From Rhodanobacter sp. AS-Z3 (GTDB taxonomy: Bacteria; Pseudomonadota; Gammaproteobacteria; Xanthomonadales; Rhodanobacteraceae), in NCBI RefSeq assembly GCF_029224025.1, contig NZ_CP119392.1, positions 643,001 to 707,000 of the forward strand: a stretch of 64,000 nt of DNA. The letters are read 5' to 3'. Positions 43,023-51,572 of the stretch are shown here, one piece after another. Each line of letters starts with the position of its first letter. Positions within the stretch are counted from its first letter, which is position 1. A model generated the notes under the pieces. That model saw only the letters and a program-made list of their open reading frames with translations. It did not search any database and was not told where the DNA came from. The position numbers and the translations under genes were made by a program.

Positions 43023-44312
43023 TCAGGTGGAGTGTGTTGTCGGCGCAGCGCCGATGCTGCGCAAGGCCGGGTTGGTCATGCAGAGCAGCGCGATGGTGGT
43101 GAGCAGCAAGCCGGCGCCGGCGAACAGGCTGGGCAGCGAGATCACTTTCAGCAGGCTGCCCGCGATCGCTGCCGAGATTGGACCCAAACCCATGAAGGTG
43201 AACATCAACACGCTCATGGTCCGGCCCATCATCTCGGGTGCCACGCGGCGCTGAATCCAGCTGATGATGGCGATCTGTGCCATGCCGGCGAGCATGCCGG
43301 TGCCGGCGAGCAGCGCGGCGCCGGTCCACGTGCTGTGCGCCAGTGCAAGCAAGGCCAGCGCCACGCCGACGACGCTGTCGATGGTCAGCACCATCAGGCC
43401 GAGTCGCCCGCGCACATAGCGGCTGGCGATGCCCGAAAGGAAACTTCCCAGCAGCATGCCACCGCCATTGGCGGTCATCAGAATGCCCAGCGAGGCGGCG
43501 CCCAGATCCATGCGGGTGTCGGCCAAGACCGGCAAGCCGACCTGGATCGGGCCACCGACAAATACCGAGACTACCGCTGCATAGAGAATGAAGGCACGCA
43601 GCGGCAAGTCGGCCCAGATCATCCGCACGCCGCTGGCCACGTTGGAAAGTACGCTGCCCACCGCCGGCTTGGGTTGAAAGTCACTGTGGATGCGGATGAA
43701 AAACAACGAGCCCAACGAGAACGCGAAGCTGATCGCGTCAATGCTGAAGGCGAGCCCCAAGCCGTGCGCATCCTGCAGCGATTGTCCGTGGGTGCGGTGC
43801 GCGCCCAGACTGATCACCACGCCAGCCAGTGCCGGCCCGACGAACATGCTGAGCTGACGCATGCCCATCACCAACGCGTTGGCGCTCTGCAATTGATCCC
43901 TCGGTACCAGTTGCGGCAGGATCGCCGAACCGGCCGGATAGGCGAACGCGGTGGACAAGCCAATCCCCAGCGCGATCGCGTAGACCAGCCACATCTGGAT
44001 GTCGCCCAGCAATACCAGTACGGCGAGCAGGGCGACCAGCAGGGCGTTCGCGCCGCGTGCGGCGAGCAACACGTGCCGTGGTGACAACCGATCCACCATG
44101 GCGCCACCGATCAGCATGAATAACGCACGGGGCAAGGCCATCGTGGCCAGCACCAGGCCCAGCGCTGCGGGGTTGCCGGTGAGCTTCAACACCAGCCAGG
44201 GCAACGCCAGCAGGGTGAACTGGTCGCCCAGCATCGAGATCGTGCTGCCGCCGAACAGCAAACGGAAGTTGTGGTTGGCGAGCACTGACTTGGGGCGGAC
44301 TGTGGACGTCAT
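43023..44312 (-). CDS. MFS transporter
   Basis: A 429-aa membrane protein with about 12 hydrophobic segments. Its N terminus (NHNFRLLFGGSTISMLGDQF) and the MVDRLSPRHVLLAARGANAL loop between TM2 and TM3 match the enterobactin-exporter-like MFS_3 group. The substrate cannot be told from sequence; that group mostly exports drugs or siderophores. Gene neighbours give no hint. Confidence 0.85.
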   Translation of the reverse strand: MTSTVRPKSVLANHNFRLLFGGSTISMLGDQFTLLALPWLVLKLTGNPAALGLVLATMALPRALFMLIGGAMVDRLSPRHVLLAARGANALLVALLAVLVLLGDIQMWLVYAIALGIGLSTAFAYPAGSAILPQLVPRDQLQSANALVMGMRQLSMFVGPALAGVVISLGAHRTHGQSLQDAHGLGLAFSIDAISFAFSLGSLFFIRIHSDFQPKPAVGSVLSNVASGVRMIWADLPLRAFILYAAVVSVFVGGPIQVGLPVLADTRMDLGAASLGILMTANGGGMLLGSFLSGIASRYVRGRLGLMVLTIDSVVGVALALLALAHSTWTGAALLAGTGMLAGMAQIAIISWIQRRVAPEMMGRTMSVLMFTFMGLGPISAAIAGSLLKVISLPSLFAGAGLLLTTIALLCMTNPALRSIGAAPTTHST

Positions 44313-44585
44313 GAAGTCAGTTCCGCATCGATGGCTGGATGGCGCGGCGGAGTGGCCGCGGCTTCAGGAAACCCGCGCAGTCTCTATCAAGAGGGGCGCA
44401 GCAACCGTCTTGCCATCATGCCATGTGAGGTGGTTCCAGAACGCCATCCCGGAGGCGTTCCTACCTGTTGAATACCGCCAGAGTGTTAGCGCATGGAATG
44501 CACGGCTGCGTAGGTGATTGTGACTACACGCTCGACGGCTGCTGTGGATGCCGCTGGACTGACGCAATGACCACATTGACCGGTC
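44313..44585. other. 273-bp gap between the MFS and MATE genes
   Basis: No supported gene. It holds the presumed promoter region of the MFS gene and the 3' flank of the MATE gene. Short open frames here lack ribosome binding sites and family features. Confidence 0.5.
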
Positions 44586-46052
44586 TTATGCCTCGCCTTC
44601 CGCCGCTTTCGGTGCGAACGACTCCAGCGCCGTGGCCGGAACATCCAGGCCGGTGCTTGCAGCCTGCTGGGAGTGACCACTGAGCATGCTCGCGTGGCGC
44701 CAACTGCCCCAGCGGTAGTAGGCGGCTGCCAACACCACCGCCACCACCGAGCCCAGCGGGAAGCTCCACCACACCGCATCGGCGCCGTAGTGGTCGCGCA
44801 ACAGCAGGGCGAACGGTACGCGGACCACCCATAGCGCAATGGCCAGGATGATCAGCGGCGCCATCACCGCGCCGGTGGCACGCACCACGCCGAACAGCAC
44901 GAAGCTCAGGCCGAAGAACAAGAACGACCACACCACGATGGCGTTGAGGTGCTGGGCAATGCTGATCGCCACGCCGTCATCGGGCAGAAAGATGCCCAGC
45001 GCGCCCCGATTGAACAGGTAGACCACGGCCACCAGCGCGCCGGTCAGCACGAAGTTGTACCAGACGCCAGCGCCGGCGATACGCGAGACGCGGTCCCAAC
45101 GCTGCGCGCCCACGTTCTGCGCGGCCATTGACGACACCGCCGCGCCCACCGCCAGCGACGGCATCTGGATGTACGTCCACAATTGCGAAGCGGCACCGTA
45201 AGCGGCGGTGGTCTGCGAGCCGTAGGCGTTGACCATGCTGATCATCACCAGCGCCGAGGACGAGATCACCACCATCTGCAAGCCCATCGGGAGGCCCTTC
45301 AGCATCAGCGCCTTCAGCAGGGTGAAGTCGGGTTTCAGATAGTGCAGTTCGCCGCGATACAGACACAGGAAATGTTTGCGACGGTACAGATGAACCACCA
45401 GTCCGACCAGGGCGACCGTTTGTGCAATCAGCGTAGCCACCGCCGAGCCGGCAATGCCCATTTCAGGTACCGGTCCCCAGCCGAAGATCAGCAGCGGGTT
45501 CAATGCGATGTCCAGGCCCACCGACAGCAGCATGAAGTAGAACGGCGTGCGCGAGTCGCCGGCGCCGCGCAGCGTCATCATCAGGAAGCTGTAGAAATAC
45601 ATCGCCGGCAGTGCGAGGAAGATCACGCGCAGGTAGGCGATGGCGAACGGTTGGGCGTCCGCTGGCGTACCCATCGCGTCGAGAATGTCGCCGGTGAACA
45701 CGTAGCCGAGGATCGCCACGGTCAACGACAGGACCACGAAGAAGCCGGTACTGGTGCCAACCACGCGTTTGACCTGATCCATGTTCCGCGCGCCCACCGC
45801 CTGACCGACCAGAATGGTATTGGCCATGCTGATGCCGAACACCACGCCCAACAGGAAGAACAGGATCAGGTTGGCGTTGGACACGGCGGTCAGCGCCGCC
45901 TCACCGAGAAAGTGGCCGATCCAGATCGCGTTGACCGAGGCATTCAGTGATTGCAATACGTTCGCGCCGAGTATCGGCAGCGAGAACAGCAGTAGGCTGC
46001 GGGCGACCGGCCCTTCGGTCAGCGCGAGGGCGTTGCGAGTAGTTGACGACAT
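44586..46052 (-). CDS. MATE family efflux transporter
   Basis: A 488-aa membrane protein with 12 predicted helices in two halves. Typical MATE segments are LLFSLPILGANVLQSLNASV, WIGHFLGEAALTAVSNANLI and, in the second half, QMPSLAVGAAVSSMAAQNVG. The family exports cationic or flavonoid-like compounds using a sodium or proton gradient. ATG 46052 gives the normal length; an upstream start adds polar residues before helix 1. Confidence 0.9.
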   Translation of the reverse strand: MSSTTRNALALTEGPVARSLLLFSLPILGANVLQSLNASVNAIWIGHFLGEAALTAVSNANLILFFLLGVVFGISMANTILVGQAVGARNMDQVKRVVGTSTGFFVVLSLTVAILGYVFTGDILDAMGTPADAQPFAIAYLRVIFLALPAMYFYSFLMMTLRGAGDSRTPFYFMLLSVGLDIALNPLLIFGWGPVPEMGIAGSAVATLIAQTVALVGLVVHLYRRKHFLCLYRGELHYLKPDFTLLKALMLKGLPMGLQMVVISSSALVMISMVNAYGSQTTAAYGAASQLWTYIQMPSLAVGAAVSSMAAQNVGAQRWDRVSRIAGAGVWYNFVLTGALVAVVYLFNRGALGIFLPDDGVAISIAQHLNAIVVWSFLFFGLSFVLFGVVRATGAVMAPLIILAIALWVVRVPFALLLRDHYGADAVWWSFPLGSVVAVVLAAAYYRWGSWRHASMLSGHSQQAASTGLDVPATALESFAPKAAEGEA

Positions 46053-46183
46053 GGGAATCCGGGGGTTGGAGGTCGATGAAGGCGTTCCATGGAAATCGCC
46101 ATCCATCCGGTCAAATGACTTATCGGTATGACATAGTACGCGAAGTGCGCGCTGGTGGACTCAACCCCGATTTGCGCGGGTGA

Positions 46184-46789
46184 TCAGGCTGGCGCGGTGG
46201 CATCTTCCTGTTCATCCCAGGCGATCGCCGCCAGCTGTTGAAGGTGTTCGCGGACATCCGTCGGCCACGCGGCAATCAAGGTGTCGAACAACGCGCGCTC
46301 CCCACGGTAGAACGCACGCGAAGCTTCCTCGTAGCCAGCCTCGTCGCCGGCCATCACGCGCATGAAGCGGTCGACTGATTCCACCGCCCCGCGCGCGCGC
46401 TGCTTCGCACCGCCCCGGCGAATGGCCTGCTCGACCAACTTGCGCAACACCGCCGAAGCACCGCCGGGTTGTTGGCCCAGCCAGTCCCAATGGCGCGGCA
46501 GCAAGGTCACTTCACGCGGCACCACGCCCAGCTTCGGGCGGCCGGGGCCACGGCTGACCGGCTCAATCGCGGCGGTCGCTGGGATGAGACGCGCCAGCAC
46601 GTCGTCGACGCTGCCGCGCAGGTCGAGCTCGATCGGATGGCTGTCGGCATCGTCGAACACCAGCAAGGGGCCGGAGGTACCCGCGTCTTGATGCAGTTTC
46701 GTGATGCGCGCGACCTCCTCCAACGGGCCTTGGGCGATCCGATGTGGACCATCGAACGCGATGCAGGAGCGGCTCGGGTGAAGCGACAT
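46184..46789 (-). CDS. DUF2239 family protein
   Basis: A 201-aa cytoplasmic protein. It has the DUF2239 pattern: an N-terminal CIAFDGPHRIAQGPLEEVAR segment, then PGRPKLGVVPREVTLLPRHW, and a C-terminal helical region with YEEASRAFYRGERALFD. The PGRPKLGV-x-REVTLLPRHWDWL part resembles small transcription-associated proteins, but no DNA-binding domain is proven. Its promoter (TTGACA/TAGAAT) is flanked by two related CCGGGTRAAAT sites, so it is probably tightly regulated. Confidence 0.8.
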   Translation of the reverse strand: MSLHPSRSCIAFDGPHRIAQGPLEEVARITKLHQDAGTSGPLLVFDDADSHPIELDLRGSVDDVLARLIPATAAIEPVSRGPGRPKLGVVPREVTLLPRHWDWLGQQPGGASAVLRKLVEQAIRRGGAKQRARGAVESVDRFMRVMAGDEAGYEEASRAFYRGERALFDTLIAAWPTDVREHLQQLAAIAWDEQEDATAPA

Positions 46790-46797
46790 GAATTTGT

Positions 46798-46863
46798 CCG
46801 GGTAAAATTGTGGAGCGGATTCTATACCGTTTGAATTCGATGTCAATATCACCCGGGTGAAAT
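46798..46863 (-). promoter_or_regulatory. DUF2239 promoter with two related operator-like sites
   Basis: On the minus strand TTGACA (46846-46841) and TAGAAT (46824-46819) are 16 bp apart. The perfect palindrome TCACCCGGGTGA (46849-46860) lies just upstream of the -35. A second site sharing CCGGGTRAAAT (46798-46808) lies just past the expected transcription start. The shared 11-mers start 55 bp apart. The regulator is unknown. Confidence 0.6.
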
Positions 46864-46940
46864 ATCGCAAGCGCGTCGATTTGACCGCCTACGCAGTCGG
46901 CCTTGCTATGGTTGACGCTTTCCACCCGAAAGGACTACGG

Positions 46941-48335
46941 ATGATCAAGCGTCTACGTTCGGCCACCTTGCTGGTTTCCCTGGGCATGCTTGCCGCCACC
47001 GCGATGGCGGCCCCGGCCCGCGCGGCGGAACTTGCCGTTCCGCCCATCCGGTATCACCAGCGCACCCTGCCGAATGGCCTGCAGGTGCTCAGCGTGGAAG
47101 ATCACGCCAGTCCCAATGTGGCCGTGCAGATGTGGTTCCACGTCGGTTCCAAGGACGACCCGCAGGGGCGCTCCGGCTTTGCGCATCTGTTTGAACACCT
47201 GATGTTCAAAAGCACCAAGCACATGAAAGCCGAGCAGTTCGACCGGCTGACCGAGGACGTGGGCGGCGCCAACAACGCGTCAACCGGTGACGACGTCACC
47301 AATTATTTCGAGATCGTGCCCAGCAACCACCTGCAGACCTTGCTGTGGGCCGAGGCCGACCGGCTGTCCAACCTCAATGTGGACGAGAAAAACTTCAAGT
47401 CCGAGCGCGCGGTGGTGGAAGAGGAATACCGCCAGAGCGTGCTGGCCAATCCGTACGGCAAGTTGTTCAACTCGATCGATCCGAAGTCGTACACGGTGCA
47501 TCCGTATCAGCGCCCGACCATCGGCAGCATCGAAGATCTGGAAGCCGCGTCGCTGCAGAACGTGATCGATTTCCACAGCACCTTCTATCGTCCCGACAAC
47601 GCCACCTTGATCGTCGCGGGTGACTTCGATCCGAAGCAGCTCGATGCATGGGTCGACCAGTATTTTGCGTGGATTCCGAAGCCGGCCACGCCGATCCCGC
47701 AGGTCACCGCGAAGGAGCCGGAACGCCAGAAGGACATGAGCTACACGGTCACCAGTGAAACCGCGCCGCTACCCGGCGTGGCGATGACCTGGTTGATTCC
47801 ACCGGCGTCCAACAGCGCCGACAGTCTTGCCCTGAAAGTCGCTGCGGCGCTGTTGTCGCAGGGAGAATCCTCGCGGCTGTACCAGTCGCTGGTGTATCGC
47901 CATCAGGTGGCCCAGGAGGCCGGTGCCGACGCCGACAGTCGCGTGGGTCCGGGCCTGTTCACCGCTTACGCGATTCTTGCCAGCGGCCATCAGCCGGCCG
48001 AGGCGGCGAAGCTGTTGCACGAAGAAATCATCTGGCTGGCAACTCAGCCGATTCCGCGCGCCGAACTGGACAAGGTCAAGACCCAATTGCTCACCGCCGC
48101 GCTGAAGCAGCGCCAGACCGCGCAAGGTCTGGCCTTCGCGCTGGGTCAGGCGAGCCTGATCGACGGCAACGTCGAGCGCGTCAACAGCGACCTTGGCGCG
48201 TTGCAGAACGTCACCGAGAAAGACGTCCATCGCGTGCTGCAGAAATACGTTACCGGTGCGCATAGCGTCACCATCGACTACCTGCCGCAGGCTGCCGCAG
48301 CCACGCCGGCCGCCGCCACGGGAGCAGCGAAATGA
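46941..48335 (+). CDS. M16 family zinc metallopeptidase, catalytic subunit
   Basis: A 464-aa exported protease with a signal peptide (about residues 1-29). The inverted zinc motif HLFEH is at residues 82-86, with the distal glutamate in ERAVVEEEYRQ (about 155-165). Two M16 domains follow (N and C halves). Family members degrade peptides in the periplasm, often as heterodimers. ATG 46941 follows AAAGGA. The next gene overlaps by 4 bp and encodes a related protein without the zinc motif. Confidence 0.92.
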   Translation: MIKRLRSATLLVSLGMLAATAMAAPARAAELAVPPIRYHQRTLPNGLQVLSVEDHASPNVAVQMWFHVGSKDDPQGRSGFAHLFEHLMFKSTKHMKAEQFDRLTEDVGGANNASTGDDVTNYFEIVPSNHLQTLLWAEADRLSNLNVDEKNFKSERAVVEEEYRQSVLANPYGKLFNSIDPKSYTVHPYQRPTIGSIEDLEAASLQNVIDFHSTFYRPDNATLIVAGDFDPKQLDAWVDQYFAWIPKPATPIPQVTAKEPERQKDMSYTVTSETAPLPGVAMTWLIPPASNSADSLALKVAAALLSQGESSRLYQSLVYRHQVAQEAGADADSRVGPGLFTAYAILASGHQPAEAAKLLHEEIIWLATQPIPRAELDKVKTQLLTAALKQRQTAQGLAFALGQASLIDGNVERVNSDLGALQNVTEKDVHRVLQKYVTGAHSVTIDYLPQAAAATPAAATGAAK

Positions 48336-49807
48336 GCCGTTCGATGAAGCATCTCCGCCTTACCGTGCTGGCGGCCTCGCTGCTTGCCAGCAGCAGCCTG
48401 CTCGCCGCCACGTTTCCGATCGCGCCGCCGGCACCGGGGCCGGCACCGAAACTGACGGTGCCGACGCCGTCCTCGCAAACGCTGGCCAACGGCTTGCGCG
48501 TGATCAGCGTGCGTCGTGCCGGCCTGCCGCTGGTTACCGCACAACTGGTGGTACGCAGTGGTGGCGAGATGGACCCGCAGGCTTTGGCCGGTCTGGCCGA
48601 CCTCACCGCCAACCTGCTGACCAAGGGTGCCGCTGGCAAGAGCGCGCCGCAGATTGCCGCCGCCGCGGAAGCGCTGGGCGGTTCGCTCAATGCCAGTGCT
48701 GGCTGGGATGAAAGCGCGGTTGGCATCACCGTGACCACACCGAAATTGCCGCAAGCGTTGAGCTTGCTGTCCGAGGTGGTACGTCAACCGGACTTCAGCG
48801 AAGCCGAGTTGAAGCGCTCCCGTGCCCAGGCGCTGGATGACCTGCACCTGATGCTGAGCCAGCCGACCACGCTGGCTTCGTTCGCCGCCAGTCGTGGTGT
48901 GTTTGGCGACGGTGCTTACGGCCATTCGCGCAGCGGCACGCCCAACTCGCTGGCGCGTATCACCCAGGCCAGCGTGAAGCAGTTGCACGCGACTTTGTAT
49001 CGACCCGACAACGCCATCCTGATCCTGGCTGGCGACATCACGCCGGCGCAGGCGCAGCAACTGGCGCAGGCCAGTTTTGGTGACTGGGTCAAGCCGACTA
49101 CGCCGCTGCCGGCGCGACCTGCAGGACTGCATGCCGGCCAGCTTCCTGCGCTGCTGTTGATCGACCAGAAAGGTGCCGGTCAGGCGGGTGTGGTTGCCGC
49201 TCACCCCGCGCCGTCGCGTGCGGACGCGGGCTATTACGCGGGCACCGTGGCCAACGCCGTACTCGGTGGTTCGTACTCGGCGCGGCTCAACGAGGAAATT
49301 CGCATCAAGCGCGGTTTGTCCTACGGCGCCACCAGCCGCTTGATGCCATTGCATGATGCCGGCATGTGGCTGGCTTCGGCGCAGACCAAGAACCCGTCGG
49401 CGCCGCAGGTGGTCGAACTGATGCTGGGTGAGTTCAAGCGACTGGGCAGCAGCAAGGTTTCCGCCGAGGAGCTCGCCGCCCGCAAGGCCACGCTGATCGG
49501 CGGTTACGGCCGTAGCCTGGAAACCACCGCCGGACTGGCCAGCCAGGTCGGTGATCTGGCCGTCTATGGTGTGCCACTGGACGAAATCGGCAAATACATT
49601 GCCCAGGTGCAGGCGGTTACGCCGAAGCAGATCGAGAAGTACGCTGCCCAGCATCTGGCGTCCAGCGCCGGCACCGTGGTGGTGGTGGGCGACGCTTCCA
49701 AATTTGCCGCGGATATTCGCAAGACGCATCCGAAAGCTGTGCTGCTGGAGTCCACCGCGTTGGATCTGGACAGTCCGACGCTGCAATCCACCGCCGCCTC
49801 GAAATAG
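48332..49807 (+). CDS. M16 family protein, zinc motif lost (partner subunit)
   Basis: A 491-aa exported protein with a signal sequence (about residues 1-26) and the two-domain M16 fold (LANGLRVISVRRAGLPLVTA; YRPDNAILILAGDITPAQAQ; GGSYSARLNEEIRIKRGLSY). At the place of HxxEH it has DLTAN (residues 90-94), so it should not bind zinc. It is translationally coupled to the active subunit (ATGA overlap). In mixed M16 pairs the inactive subunit completes the substrate chamber. Confidence 0.9.
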   Translation: MSRSMKHLRLTVLAASLLASSSLLAATFPIAPPAPGPAPKLTVPTPSSQTLANGLRVISVRRAGLPLVTAQLVVRSGGEMDPQALAGLADLTANLLTKGAAGKSAPQIAAAAEALGGSLNASAGWDESAVGITVTTPKLPQALSLLSEVVRQPDFSEAELKRSRAQALDDLHLMLSQPTTLASFAASRGVFGDGAYGHSRSGTPNSLARITQASVKQLHATLYRPDNAILILAGDITPAQAQQLAQASFGDWVKPTTPLPARPAGLHAGQLPALLLIDQKGAGQAGVVAAHPAPSRADAGYYAGTVANAVLGGSYSARLNEEIRIKRGLSYGATSRLMPLHDAGMWLASAQTKNPSAPQVVELMLGEFKRLGSSKVSAEELAARKATLIGGYGRSLETTAGLASQVGDLAVYGVPLDEIGKYIAQVQAVTPKQIEKYAAQHLASSAGTVVVVGDASKFAADIRKTHPKAVLLESTALDLDSPTLQSTAASK

Positions 49808-49829
49808 CCTTCCAAAACCGGTGGTCCCC

Positions 49830-49856
49830 AACCCCGGCCAACGCGCCGGGGTTTTT
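49830..49856 (+). terminator. Rho-independent terminator after the M16 operon
   Basis: AACCCCGGC (49830-49838) pairs with GCCGGGGTT (49845-49853) around a 6-base loop, followed by a T tract (49852-49856). It starts 23 bp after the stop codon. Confidence 0.88.
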
Positions 49857-49933
49857 CATGCCTGTCTGGCGGAGCGAACGATTCCAGTGGCCGCGTTGTC
49901 GTGCGTCAAGCGTTGGATCCAACGTCGCGGTAG

Positions 49934-51460
49934 TCAGTGGCCGCCAGCGGCCGGGCCGGCCTTGGGGCTGAACGGTGGCTTGGCCAGCCAGGTCACGAAG
50001 ACCAGTGCGATGAAGATCCAGCCCAATGCGTGGAACACTTCGTTGAACGAAATCTGGTAACCCTGCTGGGTGATCATGTTGTTGATCAGGCTGCTGGCGG
50101 TCTGGGTGTCGCCATGGCCGAGCTGAGTCAGTGCGGCCTGCGCGGTGGGGTTGTAGGCACTGATGTGTTCGGCCAGTTGTTCGTGATGAGCTACCGCGCG
50201 CCGCTCCCACAGCAGAGTCGTCAGTGATGCCGAGAAGCTGCCACCAAGTGTTCGCAGGAAAGTCGCCAGCCCCGAGCCGGCGGCAATCTCGTTCTGCTGC
50301 AGATCCGATAGCAGGATGGTCAGGATCGGCATGAAGAACAAAGCCACGCCCAGTCCTTGCAGCAACTGCACCATGGCGACGCTGTAGAAGTCGATGCCGA
50401 TGAAGAAGTCCGAACGCATGAAACAGGTCACGCCCATCACCACGAACGCAATGGAAGCCAGCCAGCGCAGATCCACGCGGCTGGCGTACTTGCCGACGAA
50501 GAAGGTCAGCAGTACCGGCAGCACGCCGATCGGTGCGGTGGCGAAGCCGGCCCACGTCGAGGTGTAACCCAGGTTGCGTTGCAACCACAGCGGTACCAGC
50601 AGGCCGATCGAGAAAAATGCTGCATAGGCCAGCACCAGCGCAATCGTGCCGGCGGTGAAATTGCGGTGGCGGAACAGCCGCAGGTTGACGATGGGATCCT
50701 TGTCGGTCAGTTCCCAGATCAGGAACACCGCTACGCCGATCGCCGAAATGATCGCGGTGACAACGATGAAAGGCGAGTTGAACCAGTCCTCGTCATTACC
50801 CTTGTCCAGCACGATCTGCAACGCACCCACGCCGATGATCAGCGAGATCAGGCCGACGTAGTCGATCTTTGGCCGTTCGGTCTTTTCAACCTTGCCGCGC
50901 AGCTGGTTGGCCACCACCATGCTGGCGAAGATGCCGATCGGTACGTTGATGAAGAAGATCCACGGCCATGAATAGTTGTCGGTGATCCAGCCGCCCAGAA
51001 TCGGACCGGCGATCGGTGCCACCACGGTGACCATCGCCAGCAACGCCAGTGCCATGCCGCGTTTGGCCGGCGGATAGATGCCGATGAGCAGGCTTTGCGT
51101 GATCGGATACATCGGCCCGGCCACCGCGCCCTGCAGCGCGCGGAACAGGATCAGCATTTCCATGCTCTGCGAGATGCCGCACAGGAACGAGGTCAGCGCA
51201 AACAGCAAGGTACACGTGGTGAATAACCGCACCTCGCCGAAGCGCCGGGTGAGGAAGCCGGTCAGTGGCAGCGAAATCGCCATGCTCACCGCAAACGACG
51301 TAATCACCCAGGTGCTCTGGTTGTTGCTGACGCCCAGGTTGCCGGCAATCGTCGGCAACGACACGTTGGCAATCGTGGTGTCCAGCACCTGCATGAACGT
51401 GGCCAGTGACAGGCCCATCGTGCTCAGTGCCAGATTGGGTGGACGGAATTGAGTGGTCAT
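49934..51460 (-). CDS. emrB: EmrB/QacA (DHA2) family multidrug transporter
   Basis: A 508-aa inner-membrane protein with 14 predicted helices. The DHA2 signature LDTTIANVSLPTIAGNLGVS is in TM1 and the antiporter motif region (PIAGPILGGWITDNYSWPWI) is in TM5. It is the last gene of the leftward marR - outer-membrane factor - emrA - emrB series. The family exports hydrophobic drugs or fatty acids by proton antiport through an EmrA adaptor and a TolC-like channel. Confidence 0.9.
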   Translation of the reverse strand: MTTQFRPPNLALSTMGLSLATFMQVLDTTIANVSLPTIAGNLGVSNNQSTWVITSFAVSMAISLPLTGFLTRRFGEVRLFTTCTLLFALTSFLCGISQSMEMLILFRALQGAVAGPMYPITQSLLIGIYPPAKRGMALALLAMVTVVAPIAGPILGGWITDNYSWPWIFFINVPIGIFASMVVANQLRGKVEKTERPKIDYVGLISLIIGVGALQIVLDKGNDEDWFNSPFIVVTAIISAIGVAVFLIWELTDKDPIVNLRLFRHRNFTAGTIALVLAYAAFFSIGLLVPLWLQRNLGYTSTWAGFATAPIGVLPVLLTFFVGKYASRVDLRWLASIAFVVMGVTCFMRSDFFIGIDFYSVAMVQLLQGLGVALFFMPILTILLSDLQQNEIAAGSGLATFLRTLGGSFSASLTTLLWERRAVAHHEQLAEHISAYNPTAQAALTQLGHGDTQTASSLINNMITQQGYQISFNEVFHALGWIFIALVFVTWLAKPPFSPKAGPAAGGH

Positions 51461-51477
51461 CGAATGGGATCGTCTGG

Positions 51478-51568
51478 GTAGGAGCCCGCTGGCGGGTGAT
51501 GCTCGGGTACCGATGTCCGCATCCGATCGGGATCAGGACAAGGGCATCGCCCGCCAGCGCGTTCCTAC
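51478..51568. repeat. REP-like inverted pair, GTAGGAGC family
   Basis: Left unit 51478-51504 (GTAGGAGCCCGCTGGCGGGT, then GATGCTC) and right unit 51542-51568, its imperfect inverse, flank a 37-bp spacer. It lies between emrA and emrB on their common transcript. Confidence 0.75.
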
Positions 51569-51572
51569 GGAT

